Assembly (NCBI GenBank): GCA_964544085.1
Contig: CAZIZT010000027.1
Coordinates: 1-64,000 of the forward strand
Length of the DNA: 64,000 nucleotides
Source: CAZIZT01 sp964544085
GTDB taxonomy: Bacteria; Campylobacterota_A; Desulfurellia; Desulfurellales; Hippeaceae
Reading direction: 5' to 3'
Below the pieces are notes generated by a model. It made no database searches, was not told where the DNA came from, and was given only the letters and a program-made list of their open reading frames with translations. How positions within the stretch are numbered: the first letter of the stretch is position 1; every line of letters begins with the position of its first letter. Both the position numbers and the translations under genes were made by a program. This document shows positions 25,579 to 34,194 of this stretch, piece after piece.

Positions 25579-25616
25579 GCTATTCGGGCGAAAGAGCAAT
25601 CTTTCGCCCGAATAGC
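25579..25616. other. Perfect 16-bp inverted repeat (hairpin) without T-tract
   Basis: Arms at 25579-25594 and 25601-25616 pair perfectly over 16 bp around a 6-nt loop, between the flavodiiron stop and the start of the next gene. No run of T follows on either strand. It may act as a factor-dependent terminator, an mRNA stabiliser for the upstream defence operon, or a leader structure 10 nt before the ATG at 25568. Confidence 0.75.
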
Positions 25617-25625
25617 GGTTAACGG

Positions 25626-26813
25626 TTAGATTATACCAAGGGATTTGTGTTTCTGGTAGATTGTTTCAGCAAGATCATCCAGCGCCCTGTAGTCATCCGG
25701 TTTGGGATCGCCTTTCACAAGCACGGGTTTCAGAAACTCAACCTTTAGATTGGATAACAGCCCCTTAATATGATCAATACCCTTGCCACCCCATCCGTAT
25801 GATGCAATGACGGTGGCGAATTTTGCCTTTGGTCTGAGTGCATTTGCAAGGTATGCAAGTGATGCTATTGAGGGATGTACACCAGCCAGGACGTAAGGAG
25901 TGGCAAAAACGACCGTTGCGTCGTTTACAAGTGCCATCGCCACTTCGCCAAGCGGAACATTTATAATATTGAACGGTTTGACGTGTATACCCTTTTCGAT
26001 TAATGCATCGGTCAGGTGCTCCACCATCTTCTTGGTGCTACCATGCATGGAGACGTAAGGTATCAACACTTCGTTATCCACACGGTCCGATACCCAATCC
26101 TTGTAAGCATCTATGATGAAAGAAGGGTTTTTGTACACGCAACCGTGACTGGGGCAAATCATATCAAAATCCAGCTGCTCGATCTTCTCGATATGTTTTT
26201 TGATGTGGTTACGAAAGGGCATCATAATTTCGGCATAGTAGTGTTTGGCGCCTTCATAGATGAGCATCTCATCTTTGGGTCCGAAAATCCTGCTTGTAGC
26301 AAGATGAGACCCGAAAAAGTCGCATGTGAAAAGCATTTTGTCTTCTTCAAGGTAGCTAATCATTGTTTCGGGCCAGTGTACCCACGGGGTAAAGATAAAT
26401 CGAAGATGTTTGTCGCCCAGATCAAGGGTATCTCCGTCTTTAACTACAATGAATCTGGATTCCTCAATGTGCAGGAGATCCATCAAAAAGGCTTTACACT
26501 TAGCATTTGTTACTACCTTAGCCTGTGGGTAGCGTTCCAGAACGTCGGGTATGGAGCCTGAATGATCCTGTTCGGCGTGGTGTGCAACAATGTAGTCCAG
26601 CTGCTCAATACCCAACGCCTCTAAATTCCTCATTAACTCGTAGCTCTTTTCCGGATCTACCGTGTCAAGAAGAGCTGTTTTCTGTGTTCCTTTTATCAGA
26701 TATGCGTTGTAGCTTGTGCCCTTGGGTAGCTCCACAAGCTCGTCAAAGAGGGGCCTATCCCAGTGGATGGCCCCCACATAGAAAATGTTGTCTTTCAGTT
26801 TCTGTACAGCCAT
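25626..26813 (-). CDS. Flavodiiron protein (rubredoxin:oxygen oxidoreductase, FprA type)
   Basis: 395 aa. Metallo-beta-lactamase-like domain with diiron ligands His79, Glu81, Asp83 and His84 in AHHAEQDHSG, further ligands in TPWVHWPE, TCDFFGSH and CPSHGCVY, then a flavodoxin domain (YVSMHGSTKKMVEHL; TPYVLAGVHP). Reduces O2 to water or NO to N2O using electrons from rubredoxin, which is encoded two genes upstream. Cytoplasmic. Confidence 0.93.
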   Translation of the reverse strand: MAVQKLKDNIFYVGAIHWDRPLFDELVELPKGTSYNAYLIKGTQKTALLDTVDPEKSYELMRNLEALGIEQLDYIVAHHAEQDHSGSIPDVLERYPQAKVVTNAKCKAFLMDLLHIEESRFIVVKDGDTLDLGDKHLRFIFTPWVHWPETMISYLEEDKMLFTCDFFGSHLATSRIFGPKDEMLIYEGAKHYYAEIMMPFRNHIKKHIEKIEQLDFDMICPSHGCVYKNPSFIIDAYKDWVSDRVDNEVLIPYVSMHGSTKKMVEHLTDALIEKGIHVKPFNIINVPLGEVAMALVNDATVVFATPYVLAGVHPSIASLAYLANALRPKAKFATVIASYGWGGKGIDHIKGLLSNLKVEFLKPVLVKGDPKPDDYRALDDLAETIYQKHKSLGII

Positions 26814-26829
26814 TTAGATCATCACTCCT

Positions 26830-27204
26830 TTAGCTTTTCCATAGGCCATGAATTGTGCAATACTCCCGTGCCTCCAGATTGTCGGATGCAGCCTTAAAGG
26901 TTGCCTCCGGTTTCTGACCAGGCTTTAGGAATGCAATCTGTCTTGTGTCTCCATCAATGAGCTCAATCCATTCTATGTAGTGATCGTCCTTCATTGGATG
27001 CTCAACACTTCCAACCTTTACAACAACACCCTCATCCGTTTTTTCAATAACAGGTACGTGCTTTTCAGTGGAACTATCAGCCGTCTGCTCCTCGAGCTTC
27101 ACCATGGGTTTGCCGCAGCAAACGAGTTCGCCTGCGCCGCCATGGAGCACCTCAACTATGTTTCCACAAACCTCACATTTGTAAACTTCAAACCTTTCAG
27201 CCAT
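26830..27204 (-). CDS. dfx: Desulfoferrodoxin (two-iron superoxide reductase)
   Basis: 124 aa. An N-terminal desulforedoxin centre with Cys10, Cys13, Cys29 and Cys30, then the superoxide reductase domain: KHVPVI, SVEHPMKDDHYIEWIEL and a C-terminal YCTIHGLW providing Cys and His ligands. Reduces superoxide to H2O2 with rubredoxin as donor. Second gene of the rubredoxin-dfx-flavodiiron operon. Confidence 0.96.
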   Translation of the reverse strand: MAERFEVYKCEVCGNIVEVLHGGAGELVCCGKPMVKLEEQTADSSTEKHVPVIEKTDEGVVVKVGSVEHPMKDDHYIEWIELIDGDTRQIAFLKPGQKPEATFKAASDNLEAREYCTIHGLWKS

Positions 27205-27215
27205 GTTACACCTCC

Positions 27216-27380
27216 TTAGCTATTGTATTCCTCGAAAGCATCTTTGCCTGCGCCGCAGATAGGACATGTCCATTCCTCGGGTAGATCCTCAAAGGTGGTT
27301 CCTGCATCTATATTGTTATCCGGATCACCGCTTTCAGGATCGTAGATGTATCCACACACCTCGCATCTGTACTTTTTCAT
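27216..27380 (-). CDS. Rubredoxin
   Basis: 54 aa from ATG 27380, chosen because GGAGG lies 5 nt upstream; a 21-residue longer frame has no homology to the family. Two knuckles, CEVCGYIYDP and CPICGAGKD, bind one iron. It is the likely electron carrier for the two following genes. Confidence 0.96.
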   Translation of the reverse strand: MKKYRCEVCGYIYDPESGDPDNNIDAGTTFEDLPEEWTCPICGAGKDAFEEYNS

Positions 27381-27424
27381 TACTTCCTCCACTTCATTGT
27401 TTGCCTTTAGCAAGTTCAGGTTTA

Positions 27425-27453
27425 ACATTACATTCATCCACATTTTCAGTCAA
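27425..27453 (-). promoter_or_regulatory. Promoter of the rubredoxin-dfx-flavodiiron operon
   Basis: Minus strand TTGACT (27453-27448), 17-bp spacer, TAATGT (27430-27425), in the 79 bp between the glycosylase stop and the rubredoxin start. The operon can therefore be expressed apart from the glycosylase gene. Confidence 0.55.
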
Positions 27454-27459
27454 GAGGAT

Positions 27460-28095
27460 TTATTTAAAAATATCTCCTGTCTGCTTATACCAGAAAACAA
27501 AATCGAGATGATGCATGGGTATCTCAACTTTTCTTGAAAAATCCTGCATTTTGCTTTCTATCTCGAGGTACCTTTTTTTGGATAAGCTCACAGGCACCCT
27601 ATCAATCACACCGTATTGATGCAGGTTTTTAAGTATGTGCCTGTCCAGTATGGCAAGTTCATATCCAAAGCCTGTGTTCCTTAGAAAGTGACTTGCCTCT
27701 TTGTACCCGAATCCTTTTACATTTTCAGCAAACCAGTTCCTTGCGTCGAATATAGTCTCAAAGCCTGTTATCAGTTTTCTAAGGTCGATGCCCTGGAACA
27801 TTTCGTAAGCCCTCTTGATGTACTTTGCTTTATTGTTTTTGAATCGTATGTCATGTATAACCTCGGCTATTCTTTCGGATGGCTCTTTAAAGATGTGGGG
27901 TTGCTGAAACAGCCTCTGGCACGCCTGTGCGCACTGCCGTGCCTTTGATTGGGGTGTTAGCAAACAGAACACAAGTTCCCTGAACAGTTCAACATTCTCT
28001 GCTTTGGCAGCCATGTAATCAAACTCGGATATTCTCGCCTCTATGCGATCCTTTATCGATTCCCACAGTTCTTTCAAATCGCTAACCCTGTTCAT
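27460..28095 (-). CDS. 8-oxoguanine DNA glycosylase/AP lyase (Ogg2-type)
   Basis: 211 aa from ATG 28095, which has a GGTGG-like site and lies downstream of the predicted start site; a TTG 42 nt earlier would be untranscribed. Helix-hairpin-helix glycosylase fold: FCLLTPQSKARQC, then NVKGFGYKEASHFLRNTG with the catalytic Lys and AILDRHILKNL with the catalytic Asp, as in archaeal Ogg2. Removes 8-oxoguanine. Its place next to oxygen-defence genes fits oxidative damage repair. Confidence 0.9.
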   Translation of the reverse strand: MNRVSDLKELWESIKDRIEARISEFDYMAAKAENVELFRELVFCLLTPQSKARQCAQACQRLFQQPHIFKEPSERIAEVIHDIRFKNNKAKYIKRAYEMFQGIDLRKLITGFETIFDARNWFAENVKGFGYKEASHFLRNTGFGYELAILDRHILKNLHQYGVIDRVPVSLSKKRYLEIESKMQDFSRKVEIPMHHLDFVFWYKQTGDIFK

Positions 28096-28126
28096 CTTCC
28101 ACCTTACTTCAGACAGTTCTGGGGTT

Positions 28127-28154
28127 ATTCTATGCAAAATAAAAATTTTGTCAA
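28127..28154 (-). promoter_or_regulatory. Promoter of the 8-oxoguanine glycosylase gene
   Basis: Minus strand TTGACA (28154-28149), 16-bp spacer, TAGAAT (28132-28127). Predicted start near 28120, which excludes the TTG at 28137. Confidence 0.65.
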
Positions 28155-28213
28155 TAGAAATTTTTATGCTTATAGTTTGTGATATGAGTTAATTGTCTGG
28201 AAAAGCCTAAAGT

Positions 28214-28242
28214 TTGAATGAATTTTCGGATTATTGTAATAT
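28214..28242 (+). promoter_or_regulatory. Promoter of the PAS/GAF-GGDEF-EAL gene
   Basis: TTGAAT (28214-28219), 17-bp spacer, TAATAT (28237-28242). Leader of about 45 nt with GGGAG before the start codon. Confidence 0.6.
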
Positions 28243-28295
28243 ATGCAGGTTAAAATGGGTTGTAGCAGAAGCTCAATAAGGCGGGAGAACAGGTG

Positions 28296-31200
28296 ATGGA
28301 TTTTGGGCTATTCGATGCCTTGATGCGTTCAAATATGCTTGGTCTTTACATCTATCAGGAGGATGGAAGGATAGTCTTTGCCAACAAGGCATTTATCGAT
28401 TTCATTGAGTACCCTGAACATGAGTTGCTTGGCAAAAACCTGCTCGATTTGATTGAAGATGTGCCTCAAAAAGAGGTTGCCAAACGGAACATCAAAAGAA
28501 GATTGCGCGGTGAGATATTCGGATACGAGTATGAGGAGATCCGCTACATAACGAAGAAGGGCTACCCAAAGTACTCTCTGAATTTTGCCTACACAATAAG
28601 CTACAGGGGGAAACCCTCCGGTCTTGTGCTGGTACTTGATACACATAAACAGAAGGTCTACGAGAAACTCTATAAAAGCCTGTCGGAGATAAATCAGCTT
28701 ATTGTTCGTACAAGAGAGGTGAATGAACTACTTGAATCCACGTGCAGGATACTTGTCGATAATATCGGATTTAAGCTGGTGGTTATAGGTAAGGTCACAC
28801 AAGAGAGGGGTTTCAAAATCAGCCACATTTACGGTGAAAAGAGCTATGTTGACTATTTCAAGCGTGTGGAAAATCTTGTTGAAAAAGCACTTCAGAGCGG
28901 CACGGGCACAATCGGCAGGGCTTACAGATCGCTTGACATCACAGTGTCTGAGAATGTCTATGAAGATAGTTTCATGCAGCCGTGGATTGAGCACTTTAAG
29001 AGGGCAGGCGTCTATTCTGTTTGCTCCATTCCGCTATTTAAGCAGAAGCGGTTTGAGTATGTGCTTGTTATCTATTCCAGCGTACCGTATCAGTTTTCCA
29101 GGGATTACATGAGCATATTGAAGGAACTTCAACTTGATCTCTCCTTTGCTCTTGATCGAATGGAAGCTGAGAGGGATTTGATTAATCTGAATTTTGCCTT
29201 TAACCAATCCTTTAGCTGGATTCTTTTTACAGATGCAGATGGGGTCATTGTTAAGGTTAACAAGGCAGTGGAGAGAATTTCTGGCTATAGCAGTGATGAG
29301 TTGATAGGCAAACGTCCAAGCATCTTCAAGTCCGGTTTTCACAGTAGAGAGTTCTATAAGCAACTCTGGGACCGCATAAACAGTGGGAAAACCGGCAGGT
29401 ATCTGTTTGTTAACAGGGCAAAGGATGGCAGGATATTTTACCTTGACTCCGTTGTTGTGCCTGTTTTTATACATCACAGATTACACAGGATTATCAGTAT
29501 TGGAAGGGATGTAACCCGGGAAAGGGAGCAAAACGAAAGGATTCGAAAGCTTACCAGGCTATATAAGACGCTTTCTGAGATCAACAGGGCTATGCTTGAT
29601 TACACGGATAAAGAGAGGCTTGTCGGTGAGATAACAAGGATTATGCATGAGAATCTCGGGTGCTCCCTTACGTTCTTCATGCGGTTCGAGGAGGATTCGT
29701 TCTATCTTGGTAAGATTTTCACCACCGACAAAGCCTTTGAGAACTACATTGAGCTGCTCAACAGGCTCCCGCTCGATGAGCTCAAGAAGACGCCTTTCTA
29801 CAGGGCGTTACATAAAAATCTTGTCTATGTCGAAAACGATATGCCCAGCAGCCAGAGGTTTGCGGCTCTACGCGATGATATTAAAAGGCTGGGTTTGAAA
29901 GCCTGTTTTAGTATGCCCGTTGTGGAATCAGGATGTTCCTGTGGCGTTATCTGTGGCTTTTTTACAGAAAACAACGTGTTTGATAAGGCGATTTACAACC
30001 TGCTGAAGGAGATTAAGGAGCACATATCGTTTGCCCTTGAAAAAATCGAAATAAACAGATGGAACCGCATACTGAACGAGGTTATAAACCACGGCTTTGA
30101 TTATGTTGTGATAACCGATAGCCAGTTTCGCATTGTTTATGTAAATGAGAATACTGTCAAGGTGTCGGGGTACTCTCGAGAAGAACTGATAGGAAAGGGT
30201 CATGAGATCTTCTCATCTGGCAACAACCCCAGGGAGTTTGTAGAGGAGTTTTACAATAAGCTCCTATCCGGTGAGACCTTTACGGGTGTTATGACGTACA
30301 AAACAAAAGAGGGAAGGTACATTCAGGCATTCATGAATATCATACCGTTCAAAAGCGGTGATAGGATAGAGTATTACATTGGCATTGGGAGGGATATAAC
30401 ACAGGAGAAGCACCTGCAGGGTACCATAGAGAGAATACTCACCCATGATGTTGTTACTGGCCTTATAAACAGACATGCCTTTGTGCAACGTGTGCAACAC
30501 TTTATCGAGAGGGCTCGTTACACCCATTCGATAGGAGCTGTACTTGTTATCAACCCAATAAACTTCAAAGAAATAAACAGGGCGTACGGTTTTGATTTTG
30601 GAAATGTTGTACTAAAGCTCATGGGAGAGCGAATGGAGTCTTCCTTAAGGGAGTACGATGTTGTGGCACGGCTTGAGTCGGATAGGTTCGGGTTACTGAT
30701 AAAGGATTTAAAGCACAGGGATGATGTGACAATAGTGGCTCAGAAGCTATTCGAAGAGCTGTCAAAACCTTATCGTGTGGGGGAGAGCAACCCCATATCT
30801 ATTTCATTTAACGCCGGCGCAAGTCTTTATCCCTACGATGGCAGCAGGGCAGAGGAGCTTATAAAGCGAGCAGAGATTGCTCTTGCTGATGCTAAAAAGA
30901 AAGGTGAGCATGCTATATCCTACTTCCGCAAGGATTTCGAAAGGGAAGCCAAAGAGAGGGTTAAGTTGATCGGTGAGCTGAAGGAGGCTCTTCTAAAAGA
31001 GGAGTTTGTTCTTTTTTATCAGCCTTACTTTACGCCTGATGGGGAACCGGTTGGAGCCGAGGCGCTTATTAGGTGGCAGGATAACGGTGTTATACGCTCA
31101 CCCGATACATTTGTTCCGTTGCTTGAAGAGACGGGTTTGATAGTGCGAGTAGAGGAGTGGGTTAGGGCGAACGTTATGAAGATGCTAAAGAAGAGGCGTT

Positions 31201-31733
31201 CTGAGGGCAAGAGACTTTTCCCTATTTCAGTCAACGTATCTCCGAAGAGTTTTAAATCGGATAGATTTGCTGAGCAGGTTATCTATACCGCTGAAAATAC
31301 TGGTATTGATCCGGGATTGATTACGGTTGAGATAGTTGAGCGCACATTCCTTGATGATGTAGAGCGGGCTGCAGCTGTGATGAAGCGCCTGAAGGAGAGA
31401 GGATTTAGGTTTTCTGTTGACGATTTTGGCACCGGTTATTCGTCTCTATCGTACCTGTCGCACCTTCCTATAGATTTCATCAAAATAGATAGGGCTTTCA
31501 TAAACAATATGATAAAACAGGAAAGCGCAAGAGCCATAGTGGAGTCTGTTGTCTACATGGCAAAGAGGTTGGGCATGAAAACCATTGCTGAAGGTGTTGA
31601 AACGAGGGAGCAGCTTGAAATGCTTGACAGACTCGGATGTGACTATATCCAGGGTTACCTCTTCGCAAAGCCAATGCCGGAAAGCCAGCTTTACACTTTC
31701 CTTGATGAGCGCTGGAAGAACAGGCAGCAGTAG
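28296..31733 (+). CDS. Multisensor c-di-GMP phosphodiesterase (PAS-GAF-PAS-GAF-PAS-GGDEF-EAL)
   Basis: 1145 aa from ATG 28296 (GTG 28293 is equally possible). Order by residue: PAS ~1-120, GAF ~135-290, PAS ~295-415, GAF ~420-590, PAS ~595-710, GGDEF ~715-880, EAL ~890-1140. In the GGDEF domain the signature is ESDRF (795-799), so cyclase activity is not expected. The EAL domain keeps EAL (923-925), NVSPKSF, the VEIVE Glu, DDFGTGYSSL (from 1043), IKIDRAF, AEGVET and QGYLFAKP, so hydrolysis of c-di-GMP is likely. No membrane segment is evident, so a cytoplasmic sensor is likely. Monocistronic, followed by a weak terminator. Confidence 0.93.
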   Translation: MDFGLFDALMRSNMLGLYIYQEDGRIVFANKAFIDFIEYPEHELLGKNLLDLIEDVPQKEVAKRNIKRRLRGEIFGYEYEEIRYITKKGYPKYSLNFAYTISYRGKPSGLVLVLDTHKQKVYEKLYKSLSEINQLIVRTREVNELLESTCRILVDNIGFKLVVIGKVTQERGFKISHIYGEKSYVDYFKRVENLVEKALQSGTGTIGRAYRSLDITVSENVYEDSFMQPWIEHFKRAGVYSVCSIPLFKQKRFEYVLVIYSSVPYQFSRDYMSILKELQLDLSFALDRMEAERDLINLNFAFNQSFSWILFTDADGVIVKVNKAVERISGYSSDELIGKRPSIFKSGFHSREFYKQLWDRINSGKTGRYLFVNRAKDGRIFYLDSVVVPVFIHHRLHRIISIGRDVTREREQNERIRKLTRLYKTLSEINRAMLDYTDKERLVGEITRIMHENLGCSLTFFMRFEEDSFYLGKIFTTDKAFENYIELLNRLPLDELKKTPFYRALHKNLVYVENDMPSSQRFAALRDDIKRLGLKACFSMPVVESGCSCGVICGFFTENNVFDKAIYNLLKEIKEHISFALEKIEINRWNRILNEVINHGFDYVVITDSQFRIVYVNENTVKVSGYSREELIGKGHEIFSSGNNPREFVEEFYNKLLSGETFTGVMTYKTKEGRYIQAFMNIIPFKSGDRIEYYIGIGRDITQEKHLQGTIERILTHDVVTGLINRHAFVQRVQHFIERARYTHSIGAVLVINPINFKEINRAYGFDFGNVVLKLMGERMESSLREYDVVARLESDRFGLLIKDLKHRDDVTIVAQKLFEELSKPYRVGESNPISISFNAGASLYPYDGSRAEELIKRAEIALADAKKKGEHAISYFRKDFEREAKERVKLIGELKEALLKEEFVLFYQPYFTPDGEPVGAEALIRWQDNGVIRSPDTFVPLLEETGLIVRVEEWVRANVMKMLKKRRSEGKRLFPISVNVSPKSFKSDRFAEQVIYTAENTGIDPGLITVEIVERTFLDDVERAAAVMKRLKERGFRFSVDDFGTGYSSLSYLSHLPIDFIKIDRAFINNMIKQESARAIVESVVYMAKRLGMKTIAEGVETREQLEMLDRLGCDYIQGYLFAKPMPESQLYTFLDERWKNRQQ

Positions 31734-31748
31734 CATCCCCTCAATTTA

Positions 31749-31770
31749 GTTGCACAAGCAACCGTTTTTT
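31749..31770 (+). terminator. Weak intrinsic terminator after the EAL gene
   Basis: GTTGC-acaa-GCAAC (31749-31762), then two bases and six T (31765-31770). The stem is only 5 bp, so read-through into the efflux operon is possible. Confidence 0.45.
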
Positions 31771-31813
31771 GCTATACGTACAGATATACAAATTTACGGG
31801 AGGTTTTGACAGG

Positions 31814-33115
31814 ATGGTAAGGTTTGTCATGCTTCTGGCTGCTTTCATAATGCTTGCCTGTGCACCTTTTTCGTATGCCAAAAGGGTGTACACCCTGGAA
31901 CAGGCTGTAAATGAGGCTATTTCCAACAACTATCTGATAAAGGCTGCTATAGAGTCACGCAAGGCTGCAATTGAGGGCTTGAAGAGTGCAAAGGCTAATA
32001 TGCTCCCTGTTGTTAAGTTCTCCTACAATTACACTCGCCTTAAGGATTATCCGTATTCTATCATGGGAGGTGGCTACAAGATTAAGATGGGCCATAGGAA
32101 CAACGTGAAGTGGGATCTAACAATAGCTGAGCCTATCTTCACCGGATATGCCCTTACAATTCAGAAGGAGCTCGCAGCTTTGGGTGTGGATATATCTGAT
32201 GTGCAGCAGAAACAGGCTGTACTTGATGTGGCTGAAAACGTAAAGATGGCTTATTTTAATATTTTGCTTGCAAAGAAGGCACTTATGGTTGCAGAACAGA
32301 ACGTCAAGGCTCTTGGCTCACATGTCAGGGATGCGGAGAAATTCTACAAGGCTGGCTTAATTCCCTACAACGATTTGTTAAAATCGCGCGTAGCTTTAGC
32401 TGCTGCCAAGCAAAAAGAGGTGGCTGCACGCAATAACCTCAGGCTTGCTATATCGGCTTTCAATATCGCACTTGGCAAAAAGATAGAGGCCGACACGGAT
32501 GTGGTTGACGTGGGCGTTTTCAAGCCCGTTCACTACAGTCTTGAGAGGCTATTCAGCATAGCTTTAAGGAAGAGACCGGAGATAGAAGCACTGAGATTGC
32601 AGCTGAAAAGTGCATTTCTTGGTGCCAGGCTTGCAAAGAGTTCTTACTATCCACAGATCTCGCTTTTTGCTACCTATCAACAATCAGGCAAAGATCTGCT
32701 TGCTAACAACAATGACTTTACAAACAATCACAACGCAATGGTGGGCATTAACATCAATTGGGAGATATTCCATTTTGGTAAGAGCTATCACGATGTGGAG
32801 AGTCAGTATCACAAAGCGTTTGCACTTAGAGAGAAGATCAAGTCGATTGAGGATAATATAAAGCTGGATGTAAAAAAGGCTTATCTTGACCTTAACACAG
32901 CGATCCGAAATATAAAGACAGCTGAGGTTGCTCTAAAACAGGCCAAGGAGAACTACCGCATAACCAACCTGAGGTACAAACAGCAGATGACCACATCAAC
33001 CGAAGTGCTGGATGCAAGGACCTATCTGACTCAGGCTCAGACAAACTACTACAGTGCGCTTTATGGTTACTATATGGCACTTGCAAGGCTGAAGAGGGCA
33101 CTGGGTGAGCGATGA
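31814..33115 (+). CDS. TolC-family outer-membrane efflux protein
   Basis: 433 aa from ATG 31814; a frame 15 codons longer places charged residues before the signal peptide. Signal peptide ends PFSYA. Two OEP repeats of long coiled-coil helices (YTLEQAVNEAISNN; ALRKRPEIEALRLQL; TSTEVLDARTYLTQAQTNYY). Outer-membrane channel for the adjacent RND pump; its stop overlaps the adaptor gene as ATGA. Confidence 0.92.
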   Translation: MVRFVMLLAAFIMLACAPFSYAKRVYTLEQAVNEAISNNYLIKAAIESRKAAIEGLKSAKANMLPVVKFSYNYTRLKDYPYSIMGGGYKIKMGHRNNVKWDLTIAEPIFTGYALTIQKELAALGVDISDVQQKQAVLDVAENVKMAYFNILLAKKALMVAEQNVKALGSHVRDAEKFYKAGLIPYNDLLKSRVALAAAKQKEVAARNNLRLAISAFNIALGKKIEADTDVVDVGVFKPVHYSLERLFSIALRKRPEIEALRLQLKSAFLGARLAKSSYYPQISLFATYQQSGKDLLANNNDFTNNHNAMVGININWEIFHFGKSYHDVESQYHKAFALREKIKSIEDNIKLDVKKAYLDLNTAIRNIKTAEVALKQAKENYRITNLRYKQQMTTSTEVLDARTYLTQAQTNYYSALYGYYMALARLKRALGER

Positions 33116-34194
33116 GAAGGCTGCTCGTTCTGATACTTCTGATTCTGCTTGTTAGCCTGAAAGCTCAGGCTGCTGGGCGTGTTGTTCATGTTGATGCATA
33201 CAGGGTGAGTGTGAAAAAGGGTGAGCCAGTGGTGTTTGTTTACCCAGCGCGGGTTGCTGCCTACAGAAATGTGCATATAGTTGCCAGGGTAAGCGGCACA
33301 CTGATTGAGAGATACTTTACAGAAGGCGCTGCTGTGAAAAAGGGCGACCCACTTTTTCTTATTGACCCGACCATCTACAGAGCCAATGTAAAACTCTGCC
33401 AGGCGGAGCTTGAAAAGGCTAAAGCCCTTCTTTTCAAGGCAAAAAGAGACTTGAAACGTTACAGAGCGCTGTATAAGAAGGCTGCGGTAAGCAGACAGAA
33501 ACTGGATTACGCCATAAGCGCCTATAGAGATGCACTTGCCGGTGTAAAACTTGCCAGGGCTCAGCTTAACGTGGCAAGGATAAAATTGGGCTACACCCTG
33601 GTGAAAGCGACGGTCGATGGGATTACCGGCGAACGCCTGAGGAGTGTTGGAGACTATGTTGTAGAAGGTACACCGCTTGTTGACATAAAGCAGGTTTCCC
33701 CTGTTTATGTGAATTTTTCCATTCCTGATTCCGATATGGCTCGCATGAACAGGATGGTTGCAGCAGGTTACTGGGTCAGAAAGAAGCATTGCACAGCCTA
33801 TATAAAAGAGGCAAAGAAGGCCGTGAGTGGACAAGTGGATTACATCAGTCCCACAATTGATCCAGAGACATCGACAATATCAGCACGTGCCGTTTTTAAG
33901 AACAACCTTCACCGGCTCGTGCCAGGTCAATTTGTTAAGCTCTACGTCTCTTGTGCTGTAGCAAGGAATGTGATTTTTGTGCCTGCAGAGGCGGTGATTC
34001 AGACAAAAAACGGTAAGATTGTTTTTGTTATAAAAGAGGGCAGGGTGGTAATTAGGCCTATAAAGGCTGAGGTTGCTAAGAATGGCTTCATTGTGCTTGC
34101 CGGCCTTAAACCTGGTGAGCTTGTAATTGTCGATAACTTTTTCAGGATCAGGCCGGGTGCAGCTGTGAAAGTGGATAAGATAATTAACAGATGA
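33112..34194 (+). CDS. RND efflux periplasmic adaptor (MFP)
   Basis: 360 aa with signal peptide (ends AQAAG). Lipoyl half-motifs around VARVSGTLIERYFTEGAAV and LVKATVDGITGERL flank an alpha-hairpin; beta-barrel and membrane-proximal domains follow (SPTIDPETSTISARAVF; VPAEAVIQTKNG). AcrA/MexA type, partner of the flanking TolC and RND genes, with which it overlaps by 4 bp on each side. Confidence 0.93.
   Translation: MRRLLVLILLILLVSLKAQAAGRVVHVDAYRVSVKKGEPVVFVYPARVAAYRNVHIVARVSGTLIERYFTEGAAVKKGDPLFLIDPTIYRANVKLCQAELEKAKALLFKAKRDLKRYRALYKKAAVSRQKLDYAISAYRDALAGVKLARAQLNVARIKLGYTLVKATVDGITGERLRSVGDYVVEGTPLVDIKQVSPVYVNFSIPDSDMARMNRMVAAGYWVRKKHCTAYIKEAKKAVSGQVDYISPTIDPETSTISARAVFKNNLHRLVPGQFVKLYVSCAVARNVIFVPAEAVIQTKNGKIVFVIKEGRVVIRPIKAEVAKNGFIVLAGLKPGELVIVDNFFRIRPGAAVKVDKIINR

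Noticed and set aside
26016..26561. 181-codon open frame on the plus strand inside the flavodiiron gene
   Set aside because: Lies wholly antisense to a well-conserved gene, with no start signal or recognisable motif.
33070..33834. 254-codon minus-strand frame opposite the RND adaptor
   Set aside because: Shadow of the adaptor gene; composition unlike a protein, rich in Cys and His from reversed codons.
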